This document shows positions 11,281-23,499 of a stretch of 64,000 nucleotides of DNA, one piece after another (positions within the stretch are counted from its first letter, which is position 1; each line of letters begins with the position of its first letter). The position numbers and the translations under genes are program-made. This DNA comes from Fusarium oxysporum f. sp. lycopersici 4287. Taxonomy: Eukaryota > Ascomycota > Sordariomycetes > Hypocreales > Nectriaceae. The stretch lies in NCBI RefSeq assembly GCF_000149955.1, contig NC_030988.1, positions 4,711,245 through 4,775,244 of the forward strand, given 5' to 3'. The notes below the pieces were generated by a model. That model saw only the letters and a list, made by a program, of their open reading frames with translations, was not told the origin of the DNA and ran no database searches.

Positions 11281-13006
11281 TGTATCGACTTTTCCGGGGT
11301 CGAGTAGATGGCCAATAAGAGGAGAGGAAAGACGAAAAGTGCTTTGGAGCTGGGACCGTGTATACCCAAGTTGAGAGAGACGGAATCAATTTGGCACCCA
11401 GTAGAATATGTAACAAAGACGGTTTGAAGAAGGAAGTTGGGATATGAGACTCGGGGGGGACATCACTTCCTTGAGTACTAAATCGTCCCACAAGGGTGTC
11501 CTGCGTCGTGGCTAGGGGAGAAGGAATAGATGACAGGTTTAAGGTAAGATGCCTCACCAAGGGCAAGTCAGTACATCCCAGAACGCACCCCTGGCTATGA
11601 TTGTCGAATGTCGAAGGACGGCAACCTCAGAGCGGCGTGCAAACAATATAGGCAACAGCAGGGCTAAGTAAGGGAGGGGGTCTGCAAATCTTGACTGGAC
11701 CAGTGGCATCGGGGGGCTTTCACATTGCTTCTTCTTTCCACAAACTAGGATAGAAGTGTTCCGGTCAGAGATATTCTCTTCTGCAGAACACATGCAGATG
11801 TTGCGAGTCAGAGGGTTCAGACTACCAGTCCGGATACATGAGAATAAGAAAGCCAGGGGAAAGTAAAATCGCTTCACTTAGACGGCAACAGCAAACAGTC
11901 AAGTGTTCAGCCAGTCGTCTAAGTCATCATCTGTTGTAAACCTTTGGAAAGAGCCGAGCGTAGCTGATGGTTGGCAAGTAGAGCAGGAGCAGTCGGGGTA
12001 GTGTCAAATCCCTGCCCGAAACTTGTATAGTAGCAAGCTTTTTATGCCAGTTGATCTTTTCGAGATTGCCCAAATTCTTGGTATGTATCATATTGTTGGT
12101 ATATCTGAGGTCCCTGCCCATTTATACAATAAGTCTCCGACGGCTGAATTACCTTCTCTTGAAGTGGAGCTGCTCGAGGGTTGAGAAAAGATGTTGTGAT
12201 CCTAAGTATTAGGTATAATATGATTTGTTGATGCATGTATGATTCTTGTCGTAAAGTAAAGCGTCCCCAGATGATAGTATCGATTTCAATTGCGGAAAGA
12301 GAGCGTAACGATGCAGCGCGAATAGGAAAGAGAATTGAGTCCAGGCAATATAGGAGTTGATGTGTATGTAATTTATTCTCATACATGTCATATCTGTTGG
12401 CTTCTGTAACTTCGGGCCCAACCCACCGACTCCTTGCTATGCAGGGATAGAGTTTTGTGTATGATGCCAGTTGGGCCAAAGTGCATTCTAACATCGCACA
12501 ACGGAGAATCCGAAAGTGTACTACATATGTCTACTATCACGCCTTCCGGAACTCGTAGAGACCTCTGGCGATGGCAGAGAACAGGCTGTCCAAATACCAC
12601 TACGATAAGTTAATGAATACTTTTGATCTAGAATTGGTGTCTGGATGATGCTGCGAGCGGTGGAGGAACAGCTTTACCACGTATCGTTCCGATACACCCA
12701 ATTGCGGCGATTTCCGGCCTCACAACCAAGCTTCACAACGTAATCCGGCTCGAATCAGAAAACAGCCCCTTGATACAAGTAAAAGGACTTCAAATTCTAA
12801 CAGCCTAAACAGTCTCAGGAAGAGCCAGTCTGTTATTTCATCAATAGTTCCCACACGGACAGCTTGAACCTGGGATCGTAGGGTATATAAACAGGTATTT
12901 CCTCCAGCCATTGGACTCTGAGAAACAATGTCGTTCACATGCCTGATACTAAACTAAGGTTACCTCTAACATAAAAATCGTAATCAAACCTTGCCACATA
13001 CGATGG
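11281..13006. other. intergenic, nothing recognised
   Basis: This is the upstream side of the ankyrin gene, then AT-rich DNA. Short frames occur, such as 108 codons on the minus strand at 11554-11877 and 72 codons at 12720-12938, but none shows a motif or consistent composition. I would not annotate them as genes. Confidence 0.45.
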
Positions 13007-13335
13007 CAGCCCCGAGGTGCCTACAACGGCGACGAGGCAAGTGCCCATATACGCACTCCCTGGTCTGCCCACGTCGTGATAAAGGAAATACTCGTAACTA
13101 CTCAAGTAGGGCCATGGGTGTTTTATGGTGTTTGTGCCGAGACTTTAGATGCGACTTCATCGGACTGGACAAGCCCAGACTGCCTTCTATGGGTTTTTGA
13201 CGATGCGTCAGGGCCACGAATGTGGCAGGACACCGCCCAGCCGTCGCCCTTCAATTCCGAGGACCCCGAAAAGAATTTTGATCAGATCGTAGGCCATTAT
13301 GAATCCAATGATGGAGAGTGTTATCTCGCAGTCAA
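13007..13335 (+). CDS. hypothetical protein fragment cut by assembly gap
   Basis: A frame that stays open from at least 13007 to the gap includes GAYNGDEASAHIR, VGPWVFYGVCAETLD, CLLWVFDDASGPRMW and NFDQIVGHYE. The first ATG in frame is at 13076, but the open frame reaches further 5' to an acceptor-like AG near 13013, so an upstream exon is possible. The rest is in the run of N. No family is recognised. Confidence 0.4.
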
Positions 13336-14335
13336 NNNNNNNNNNNNNNNNNNNNNNNNNNNNNNNNNNNNNNNNNNNNNNNNNNNNNNNNNNNNNNNNN
13401 NNNNNNNNNNNNNNNNNNNNNNNNNNNNNNNNNNNNNNNNNNNNNNNNNNNNNNNNNNNNNNNNNNNNNNNNNNNNNNNNNNNNNNNNNNNNNNNNNNNN
13501 NNNNNNNNNNNNNNNNNNNNNNNNNNNNNNNNNNNNNNNNNNNNNNNNNNNNNNNNNNNNNNNNNNNNNNNNNNNNNNNNNNNNNNNNNNNNNNNNNNNN
13601 NNNNNNNNNNNNNNNNNNNNNNNNNNNNNNNNNNNNNNNNNNNNNNNNNNNNNNNNNNNNNNNNNNNNNNNNNNNNNNNNNNNNNNNNNNNNNNNNNNNN
13701 NNNNNNNNNNNNNNNNNNNNNNNNNNNNNNNNNNNNNNNNNNNNNNNNNNNNNNNNNNNNNNNNNNNNNNNNNNNNNNNNNNNNNNNNNNNNNNNNNNNN
13801 NNNNNNNNNNNNNNNNNNNNNNNNNNNNNNNNNNNNNNNNNNNNNNNNNNNNNNNNNNNNNNNNNNNNNNNNNNNNNNNNNNNNNNNNNNNNNNNNNNNN
13901 NNNNNNNNNNNNNNNNNNNNNNNNNNNNNNNNNNNNNNNNNNNNNNNNNNNNNNNNNNNNNNNNNNNNNNNNNNNNNNNNNNNNNNNNNNNNNNNNNNNN
14001 NNNNNNNNNNNNNNNNNNNNNNNNNNNNNNNNNNNNNNNNNNNNNNNNNNNNNNNNNNNNNNNNNNNNNNNNNNNNNNNNNNNNNNNNNNNNNNNNNNNN
14101 NNNNNNNNNNNNNNNNNNNNNNNNNNNNNNNNNNNNNNNNNNNNNNNNNNNNNNNNNNNNNNNNNNNNNNNNNNNNNNNNNNNNNNNNNNNNNNNNNNNN
14201 NNNNNNNNNNNNNNNNNNNNNNNNNNNNNNNNNNNNNNNNNNNNNNNNNNNNNNNNNNNNNNNNNNNNNNNNNNNNNNNNNNNNNNNNNNNNNNNNNNNN
14301 NNNNNNNNNNNNNNNNNNNNNNNNNNNNNNNNNNN
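13336..14335. other. assembly gap of exactly 1000 N
   Basis: The run of N is exactly 1000 bases, which suggests a placeholder of unknown true length. It truncates the fragment to its left and probably hides the 5' end of the methyltransferase to its right. Open frames reported through it are artefacts. Confidence 0.97.
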
Positions 14336-14460
14336 CCATGAGCTAACCTTGAGTCTAGGATACTGGCGATCAAGACTCTTCTCTTGGAGATGTATGGGTA
14401 GCCTCTTGATCGTTTCCTTTCAAAAAGAGGTCAGATCACTGACATAAACCCTGGGTATAG

Positions 14461-15694
14461 GAAGCGGCATCCTCAACCGCAAGCCTGAGAAGCTCCATTC
14501 TTGACTACCGACACGAAAACGGGAGAACGTATCATCGATTCAAGGATGGAAGTGGGTTAACCTTCCTTATCCTACAGGTATCTCCTTCTAATACATACCA
14601 ACTCTAGAGTACAACCTCCCCAACGACGAGCGAGAGAATGAAAGGCTAGGTAAACTTACGCAGCTCACCCGCCGTTTAATTTTGATGCTAAAATTGTTTA
14701 GACTTGCAGCACAATTTGTTTCTCCTAACCTTCGACAACAAGCTTGGTCTCGCCCCACCAAACCTACCGGGTTCCAAGGTCGAACGAGTTCTCGACGTGG
14801 GCACTGGTACAGGTATTTGGGCAATTGACTTTGCGGATGATCATCCTGAGGCTGAGGTGGAAGGAAGCATCCAAGAGCTGAAGATGCTCATAGCTGACAT
14901 CATATATAGGTTCTCGGGATCGACCTTTCTCCCATTCAGCCTCGCTTGTACTGTCTGAGCTACTCTTTGGGAGCCAAATAGTGACTGACAGTTGACTAGT
15001 GTCCCTGCCAATTTGGAGTTCCAGATCGACGATATTGACGAGGAGTGGAATTATTCTGCGCCGTTTACTTACATTCACAGCAGAATGATGAACATGAGCA
15101 TTCAGAACTGGGAGGACTATCTACGCAAAATTTTCGAGTGAGGTCCCCTCTAAGTTCCGTATTGCCCGTAAGTTAGCCCTAACTTGACTAGTAATCTTAC
15201 CCCGGGCGGGTATGTCGAACTCCAAGATGGTGATGCTGTCATGGAGTCTGATGACGGTACTCTTACCAAAGAACATGCACTGTCGAAATGGTGCAATCTT
15301 CTACGTGAAGCATCAGACAAATTGGGTCGCCCCTGCATACCAACCAAGGAATTGAGGAACATCATGGACAAGGTTGGATTCACCAGCATCGTCGAAACTC
15401 GTTTCAAGTGGCCGTCAAACTGCTGGCCCAAGGACAAAAAATACAAGGAGCTCGGAGCGTGGAACAATGAGAACACAAGGCTTGTTTTTGAAGCAGTTAC
15501 TTTCGCACCGTTAACGAGGGGCCTTGATTGGACTATTGAGGAAGTCAATGTTCTTCTGGCTGATGTGAGGAAAGAGTTGAATGATCCAAACATCCATGCC
15601 TACTGGCCAATGTACGCACCCTGTCCTTTGACCTCGGTTTTACATGCTAATGTATCTTAGTTGCTCAGTTTATGGAAGGAAACCAGAAGTTTGA
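14461..15694 (+). CDS. LaeA-like SAM-dependent methyltransferase, 5' end missing
   Basis: Seven exons join in frame: 14461-14551, 14608-14649, 14702-14856, 14910-14947, 15000-15137, 15192-15611 and 15661-15694, giving 305 residues. The order of motifs is that of the fungal LaeA/TAM-type family: SILDYRHENGRTYHRF, NLPNDERENERLDLQHNLF, SAM-binding motif I VLDVGTGTGIWAIDFA, GIDLSPIQPRF, a DDIDEEW segment, NLTPGGYVELQD, and a C-terminal VYGRKPE. The first exon shown begins right after an acceptor (TATAG at 14456-14460) with an in-frame stop before it, so at least one more 5' exon is needed; it lies in 14336-14450 or in the gap. Relatives act in nuclear regulation of secondary metabolism or modify small molecules; which applies here is unknown. 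No frame damage was seen. Confidence 0.85.
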
Positions 15695-18300
15695 GGGAGA
15701 GTATGCGAGCAATGCAGTACCTGCGGGATTCTAGGATTGTGTGGATATCCTTGCCTCACGGTGGTGACGCAGTCATCCACGACCATCAAGTACGTATAAA
15801 TAAATCGGTAGCAAGCAATCGAACATAGCATCGAGCCCGACTGAGCATCTTTCTGCTGCACGCATGAACAGCATGCAGTGTTTGTATTATGTTACTCTCG
15901 TAATCTTTCGGGCCCGTCCACGCATCTCGTAGACCCGTCATACTCGAGAGTACGGCTCTGGACCTTGCGTACCTTCCCACGACTTATTGCATGGAAGTAT
16001 CCGCCGCTGTAATTTGTTCACCCTCGGAGCGGGAGGCGCTTTTCCCGGTTTCTCCACGTGCTCCTGACGCAATCTTTGGTAAATCTACGATATCCAGGTC
16101 CAGGTCATGCGACAAAAGATTAGAAGAGGTTAATGTTGTCCTCACTGATCGTGAGATTGTCGATCGATATGTCTCTTGGGCGCAGCCTGTCTTGTGCAAA
16201 GGCTAGGTGTGCCTCGATGAAGTGCTCAAAAGCAGCAAGTAGAGCCCATCGAGAGCTGCCTTGTAGACGAACCTTTCTATAGCCTTGAGTATGACATGTC
16301 GGCATCCTGTTTGGCAGTGCATGGGTGTTAGCCTTCGCTGAGACCGTGGATTTGTTGTTTATATTGCGCAGTAGCGCTGGGTGAAAGTATTGGTTTATTA
16401 AACTTGATTGTGTATTATTGAGATTAGACTCCTTCTCGGGTTTAAACCTCTAGATGATTTCATCTAGCACTTTGAATTCTAAATCTAGGACTTTCAGACT
16501 AACAGTCTGTATCCTGAAGCGAATGGAAGGAGGATTCCCGGATGTTGCAGCAGGATTAGGATTGCTTAGTAGGAGTTTATTGGGCGCCAGTTGGCTAGAT
16601 GAGCACTTCCCACTGGTGGCGGTGCTACTACATCCTTCCGGCAATGCTTCAAATGCGATATTGTCCTGCGGTATTGGCCGTTGCGACGGTTGTTCGTGGA
16701 CCTCGTTATGCCCGTCCCCTGTTGAAAGTTGTCCCAAACGTCGGCATCCATGTAGGTGAAGTCTTTCAAAGACACCTCATGTAACATCTCGTATTCCTCA
16801 TCGCGTTCCGATTATGCCGATGAGCCCTTGATAAGAAGCGCATCTCTGTACATCCTGCGAGGTGGGTTTTGCTGCAAGTCGTCGCCCAGCCAGCATTCAA
16901 CGCACCTGCTGCATCACCTCGTCAATGACGATCTGCTAGGTAATACCGTTCCGCTTGACCTTGAGGAAGCTCTTAGAGTATGGCGTCATGGTCATTAGGT
17001 CGGCTCCAGGTTGCACTTCGTTCGTTTAAGAAAAGCTGAGGATCCTGGACAAAAATTGCAGTCCATCCTCTTCAGCCTGGACTGCTGGTATTTGCGACTA
17101 GTGACACTGAGGATTGTTCCTAATATTCGTGTCAGTAACAAACGACGCCTAAGGAGAGCTGCCCGTGCCTGGATCTCGGATGTCTGTGCTTGCGTGCGCG
17201 GATACGCAGCACGATAAAAAGAATATTGACTAGTCCCTATATCTTGTTTCCCTGCCTGTTACCGTCGCTCACCCTTCGTTCCTTTTCTATCCTTGGTAAA
17301 TTTCATCTGTTCCCCGTTAGAGCTTCATTTGGCATCCTCACCTGTATTTGGACTTGCACCAAGAAATACCAGCGCTCTGCGAGCATGTGGAACGTCGCGC
17401 GTGGCGGAGCCTACCCACCTGCTTCCCAACCGACATAGACTCCGGTATCATCTTCGCTTTCGGATACCGCTCTCCCCTAGCCTCCAAGCCCGTAAACGTC
17501 TTAGCTAAGGCTATCTACAAGGTCGTCGACAGCAAGGCCGAATTCGACTGCCACCTGCTTGAAGATACCGTTTGCCAGGTGGTCACGAGTTTGTTGATGC
17601 TGGACAACTGACCTTTATGCAGTATGTGGTTTGCGGGCTGCCTAAAGACAAGTTTTAGACGGTGCTGCGGCGTGTGTGGGATGTTATTGTTCGTGAGATG
17701 GACGCCAAGATGTGGAAGCCGATTTAACTTGTCTTGAGCATGTAACAGCAATGTCTTGTGGTGGAGTATATAGAACCCTACTTGGATTTGATCTAGCCCA
17801 GTTCCGTGCATTGGCACCGTGCACCCAGACCTGGCCAATTTGCTCTTATCCCCGCGTGTAGTGCGGCAGGAACAAACACTTGGATTGCAGGACACTAAAC
17901 CTGCTGATGCTCGCGTTATCTAGGCTCGAATATTTTGCTTCCTGCCACCCGGCCTTTCACCTCATCCCTTACCTAGTTGACATGGTGAGCATCACTGGTA
18001 GTAGAAAGTCACTATCTGAGTAGAATTTGCGGCCGACTTTATGCCACGCATCCGAATCACATTCCCACAATAAGCTATCCGCCATCCCTTACGCGTCCTT
18101 CTCTAGAGTGGGCATGAGCTGACAAAACGGGATAGGGGGCTTGACTATTCATGATTTGCCAACTGCTTGGACAAACTTTGCCGACTTAACCCATACAAGT
18201 ATAGGCGTAGGTCGGTAAAAGGAGAAAGTCGTCGATGCTCACTGCAACTCAACACATCGATCGTATGACAAAGAGTGAGGTTTTGTAACTTGTCACCCAA
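15695..18300. other. gene-poor spacer
   Basis: Many short overlapping frames (up to 126 codons) exist on both strands with no shared motif. The stretch 16450-17610 contains several frames that look like broken coding DNA, such as one on the plus strand at 17348-17611, but no identifiable domain. It is probably decayed repeat sequence. Confidence 0.4.
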
Positions 18301-19243
18301 TTACACAGGATCCAGCGTTTCTTGGCTAGGCATACAAAATGGATAATCGCGGGTGTCTTCGTCTTTGTTGAGGCGCCATTGTGAAGTTGGCAACTGCCGC
18401 TGCGGCTGCAGTTTGAGTTCTACCTCTGGACTTCGATGAAACTCAATAGGGACCAATGACGCGCTCTGAAATACATCATAAGCGGCAAAAGTTGAGGCAG
18501 TAGCCTTATGTGTTAGCGATGGCTCCTCACCGCTGCTGTAGTTTGTAACTCACCAAAAGCCCATAGTCGGTGGACGACGGAAGCAAGAAGACGAAAGCCG
18601 CCAATGTCAGTACAATTCGTGCCATAAGATACCCTTTCTCCAGACCAGGCTTTCTGTCTGACATAGGCTGGTTCTTCTCTGCAACCACGCTTATCCATTC
18701 CCAGATAAAATAAAGATGGTACCCGCTGGCCGACACCTTCGCAAGTATGAGGCCATGGCTTGAGATTGCAAGCAGCTGGAATATAACCCCGAGCTGGAGC
18801 AAAACCCAAGCAATACCAAAACCAGACCAAATGTGCCAGGGGTTGAAGATGCGCATACTTGGTTGCCAAGTGAAGGTCGATATCATGGCCTGGATGGTTG
18901 TTAGCCATGGGTCTTGGTCTTTTGATCACAGTTGACATACCTCATGAAACAAATTAGTAGATATGATCCAAGCCGCGAGTATCGTGGTGTAAGGCTCGCC
19001 ATGAAGGAACGTTAAAACTGCAAGGGCCGACGTCGTTGCGAATGTAGTGGACACGAATAGAAATATCCGCCAAAAATACCGCTTAGGGTGTCGTTCCCTG
19101 TAACAAGAGAAGGCGCTCGGTGTTTTGGGCTTGCATGTCTTGTTCAGTCGCCAGTAGATAAGCCGCGCCAAAGATATCAGATATGAAGTATAGGTAAGAA
19201 TGAGAGTGACCAAGAGAGAGATACTAGGTGACGACCAGGACAT
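18301..19243 (-). CDS. hypothetical multi-pass membrane protein
   Basis: Three exons, 18941-19243, 18554-18889 and 18301-18504, all in phase 0, give 280 residues. The donors are GTATGT and GTGAGT and the acceptors are CAG and AAG. The third exon is open for 67 codons and ends in TAA, which supports the model over reading on to the stop at 18527. Hydrophobic segments occur in exon 1 (SLLVTLILTYTSYLISLARLIYW; IFLFVSTTFATTSALAVLTF; ILAAWIISTNLF) and in exon 2 (IWSGFGIAWVLLQLGVIFQL; ARIVLTLAAFVFLL), so there are five or six helices. The C-terminal 65 residues are hydrophilic. No family is recognised. Confidence 0.7.
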
Positions 19244-20598
19244 TTTTGCAACGTAATGAAGAAGACACTGACAAGTAGATGAGAAAGATGTCTTGTCTGC
19301 CTCATCTGCAGAGAACTGTTGCAGGCCAGTAGGGCATTTATATGTCGGCCAAGACGGTGGTCTCGAGGATTAAGAGGGAGACAATCCCAGTCAGTCGGCC
19401 TCTCATTGAACAGAACAAAGTCTTCGGGGAGCGGAGCGATCCTCGTTGGTCAGTAATCACAACGAGCTTAACTAGTGTTCCATGATCCATGTCCTACGAG
19501 CTTCAAGTTCCGGCAGCCGTTCCGTCCCCTGCACTGGCCCTCTCACCCTCCTTTCTTCGCTTAGGGGTTTCTGCATCATCCTTTCCGTTTGGAAGACGAG
19601 GTTGCTAATATTTTATTATGTTGACTTTGTTTTAGACGACAGTATAGCCCAGTTGTTTTGCGCGTTTGGTACCTCAGCCTCTGTCGAAGAGAGAAGATTG
19701 AAATTTTCGTACCGTGAGGATGCTGCGCGTAGAATTCTCTGCGTGGACAGTGAGGACGGCGAACTGCTACACCTAACAGGTCACATCCTTGCTATATCGC
19801 GTGGGGCTGATGATCTACCAGGGTCCAAGAGAAGCGCACACCTCAACGACTGTTTCCCCCACCGAATCAAAAACTACATTCGTTTGTGGAGGATCCCGCC
19901 TCAGCCGACACCGTGACCCCACACCCCCACTGTTCATTAACGTTACTGCTGTCTCTTTTGGCGCAGTTGTTCCACTGGCACAGTTGCTCACAAGCACAGT
20001 TGTCCCATCGAGGCTGGATTTCCACTTATCGCCTGACGCGACTCTGTTCCCTCACTAACTTGACAACCCAAATGTTAGGCATCCATGCGAGGTTGCACGG
20101 TATTATTCCCATCTTTCTTAATTACATCGGGTGGATGTTGCCCTCCACACCTCGACCGCACCAGATATCTACCAATGTTTCCAGGATTTTAGGGAAACGA
20201 ATGCAATTCGGTTCGAGTAATAATAGTCATAGTCGCATTCATCACTAATGTTCCTGCATAGGCCTATCGTCGTGATCCCAATCGCCCGATTCTTAAGAAA
20301 CTCCGCAATCCTGGATATTGAGTCGCCGGCTCGCAAGTACTAGAAATTGCAGCGCCCCAGCATCGTCTTTTAACACTCTCTGTTTCCTCTACCATTTAAC
20401 TTGTAACTACGACGACCTTGACCGTATTGGGAACAGCTCAGTTTATGTACTCCAATATGGGTGTCAGCTACGCTATCTACTTCTCTTCTACGGTATCTGA
20501 TTTCAACATGCGTAATATATATGGAGTTGAAGGTTCCGGTTGCTCGATAACTATTCCAAGTATCGAGGCGTTACTGAAAAGCTTGTCCCAGATTTTCG
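19244..20598. other. spacer without recognised gene
   Basis: The longest frame (144 codons, plus strand, 19482-19916) has no motif and poor composition for coding DNA. It probably includes the promoter of the membrane gene at its left end. Confidence 0.4.
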
Positions 20599-21099
20599 GA
20601 TTCCTGTGGAAGCCGGCGCGATAATATCGGGAAGTTTTCGAAGGAGGTCAATGCCGCACTCCCAGGCAAGTACACTTGGCTGTTCTACGATGGCTCATCA
20701 CGAAGAGAAGCCAGCGTGCTAGCATATCCTAGGACATCCATGGCCAGATTGAAGGGGTACCTCTTATGGATCAAAGTATCCACCTCGCAGCAATGCGCAT
20801 GTGGACAAACGAGAATAACAGTCGAGCATTCTCTTTTCCAATGCATAACATGGTCAACGCACAGATCTGGAATGCTGCAGTGCTCTGAGACACCGAGGCG
20901 ATACCTTTTCCTCTACCTGGGAGGAAAACAACTATCAGATGACGCGAAATGGATGCTAAATATGCAAGCATTCTACGCAGCCATACGATTTGCGATAGCT
21001 ACAGCTCAACTCGACACACGATATCGAAGCCAGATCGTAAAAGTATACCTACTCCCCCCACATAACCATTCACTTTATACCAAACACCCCGTGCCGTGA
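20599..21099 (+). pseudogene. LINE ORF2 C-terminal relic
   Basis: An open frame ends at 21099. It holds KFSKEVNAALPGKYTWLFYDG, TSMARLKGYLLWI and a zinc-binding pattern CACGQTRITVEHSLFQC (C-x-C-x7-H-x5-C). That last motif with the MARLxGxL helix before it is the usual C-terminus of fungal Tad-type LINE ORF2 proteins, after RNase H. Nothing upstream resembles reverse transcriptase, so this is a 5'-truncated fragment. It belongs to a different lineage from the LINE at 30-36 kb, whose tail reads CSCGRRKAPDHIFYC. Confidence 0.72.
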
Positions 21100-21681
21100 G
21101 TGCGGATATCGTTTGCGTCGCCGTAGATAGGACATTAGACTCTTGCAGAATCGTCTTCAAGCTAGTCCGGTGGCAACGCTACTAGATCACGGGAAAACAG
21201 AGGGGGCAACGGAGCAGGAAGAAAAGCGCAATCGAGGACCAGATTCAGTATGAGCTCCAATACATGGATTTCAAACTGAATGATGCAAGGTACGGCGTGG
21301 GCTTAAGGAGACGAGGACAAAAAATAAGGCAATATATGTGTATGTAAGCATTAGTGGCTAGGGCCCTATCGGCCAAAATAAGACGCTGGGCGTAATAAAT
21401 CGTTTTGTGTTGTATCGATTCTAAACTCATTTAACAACAGCTATTCCTCGAGAATCCGAAAGGAGGCATTGCTTTCAGCCGCCCAACATAGGAAACTGAA
21501 CACTTGGAGGAACTGGACTTCAAGTCGACTTGCTACTGCTAACACGAGGACCAGGAAGAGTGATGACTAGAAACAAGGCGAGAATTGTGAGCTCGGCGAG
21601 AGCAAGGCGATAACTAACGAAATGTATGTATCTTTAGCTTCAGAGTCCTTTGGGCGTTGGCCTACTCGGCGTAATAGATTA

Positions 21682-21710
21682 GTGTGTATATATGTGTGTG
21701 TGTGTGTATG
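21682..21710. repeat. GT microsatellite
   Basis: A short TG/TA dinucleotide run, interrupted once by TATATA. It lies just 3' of the second methyltransferase gene. Confidence 0.85.
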
Positions 21711-21776
21711 TCAACTCGAAAGAACTGAAGAGCTTCTAGAGGCGGTCCCAGGTTTCCTTGCCGTCCAAATATATCT

Positions 21777-23184
21777 TCATCGGTCGTCAGTGACTGCCCC
21801 TCTGCCGCAGGTATAGTAAGGCTTACATTCTGCAATATGCATGGTAGCTCCGCATACATATCTCTTTGTCAACTCTATCGCAAAGTCCTTCCACCTCTTC
21901 TTTGGACATGCCAAGCATTCTTACCATAGGTGCGCACGATAGAGCTGTGAGACCGCTAGAGAGCCCCATATTGAACCATCTCGCTGCCTCTTTCTCCGTG
22001 GCGTCCTCGGGCCAAGGATTGTAACACGCTCTGATGACTGTTTCACTGATGTCTACGAAGCCAGCCAATGCAAGCTGCTGTCGCGTTTTCTCGGGGTTTA
22101 CTCTCATTGGGCGGCCGTACTGATCCATTGCGTCGAGAAGTTTTGAGGCCCATTGACTTAGAGCACTGTCGGTCGGAAGAGAATCGTCGTCACACTGAGG
22201 GGCCCAGTCGATTTCAACTTGCTCCATGTAGCCGTACCCAGGCTTCAGGTGCCTTACTAAGGGGTTAGCAAGGTTTGCGAGCAGGGACTAATGGCGGATG
22301 CAACCAACACGATCATGTTTTTGTACAGATCTGGCCAGTTTTGAATACTGCCGAAGAGTGTTCGGACATGCATGAAGTCCCAGTCCACATCAACCGTCTC
22401 CCAGGAACCCTCAAGGTCGAATGGTTTCGGAGGTGTCATAGTCCGTGGAATCCTTGGCGATATGAATCAGCGAAACTGATATCTCTTGGTTGCACTTACA
22501 TCTTAGGCTGTATCATATTGAAGTCGAGACCCTGTACGTGCATATGGGGATATTTTCTATAGCAGTTTGTAAGATTGAGGGCCAAGTTGTCTACATCTTG
22601 ATGGACTCACTCAGAGAGTTCTATGGCCCAGATTCCCGTGCCTGTGCCGAGGTCGAGGACCCGCAATGGCTGCTCCACGTCCAACGAAGCCGAGAACAGA
22701 TTGTTCTTGCGAACTACGAAGAAGAACTTGTGCAAAATGTCTAGGCGAGCCAGCTCTTCCTTTGCGCGAACGAGGTTAGGGTTATCGAAGGCAAGATGGG
22801 CGTACTTGCACTAACTTTGTCGATTGGGAATATGTATTTCTCTCTGGGTAGATTTCCATTCTTTCCGTACCAGCGATCATAATACAAGTAAAAGTCTTGG
22901 AGTTTTCGCGACGCTCGGTCGTCGGCCAGATCGCTACGACAGGATGTCAGTACAAGAGGATGGCTTGTGTTGTAGGTCATGTGGTGCAGATATCTCAATT
23001 ATATGGAAGAGTTTGAGCCGTACCTGGTGTTTTTATGGCTGCCTGGCATACTGAGAGAGTGCAATTCTCTCTGGTGGACTTGCAACAGGCTCATGTCAGC
23101 GTTATTTGAAGAACAATCTACGCCCGGAGGTGTGGAGACATTTAGTCCGCATCCACTTCGAGTCATGTGAATTGGGTTCCCCAA
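21777..23184 (-). CDS. LaeA-like SAM-dependent methyltransferase, one doubtful junction
   Basis: Exons 23024-23184, 22816-22933, 22611-22759, 22500-22556 and the start of the next at 22452 join in frame. Motifs in order are RKLQDFYLYYDRWYGKNGN, KYIFPIDK, EELARLDILHKFFFV, VLDLGTGTGIWAIEL (SAM motif I), VQGLDFNMIQPKM, GSIQNWPDLYKNM, HLKPGYGYMEQVEIDW, and a C-terminal half to 21823. A last intron (GTAAGC donor) could carry the end to 21777; otherwise it stops at 21823. Between NWPDLYKNM (near 22320) and RHLKPG (near 22255) no GT-AG intron of normal size restores the frame exactly. Either one base was gained or lost, or a 74-bp intron starting inside this motif is used. The family is the same as the gene at 14.5 kb, but the sequence is clearly diverged, so it is not a recent duplicate. 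Confidence 0.75.
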
Positions 23185-23499
23185 ATGGCTAGCCCGCTTC
23201 AGCCAGCAAAAGTGGAGAAAGTGGATGGAGAGTTGGGTAACAAAACATCGTATTTGGCACCAACACTGCCCTCAAATAGAAAATAAAGTTAGATCCGGAG
23301 TCATATTTGAGATATTTGGCAACCCTCAATGCTAGATTTGTTGTTTGAAATATCTCTTCAAGTATTTCAGATACTTCGAATCGTACTCTCTATTCGCTTC
23401 ATGGTACTATGCCCAATCTTCCACTAGACCTCGTTCCCCAACTTGCTGTCGCCCCCAGCTTCACCGCACCATGTCTGACCCAATTCTCCAGGCATGAGA

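Noticed and set aside
13336..14335. Long open frames of 335-421 codons on both strands through this interval
   Set aside because: They consist of N bases; only the short flanks are real sequence.
20716..21099. A separate small zinc-finger gene
   Set aside because: The C-x-C-x7-H-x5-C pattern with the preceding MARLKGYL helix is the C-terminus of a LINE ORF2, so it is a relic.
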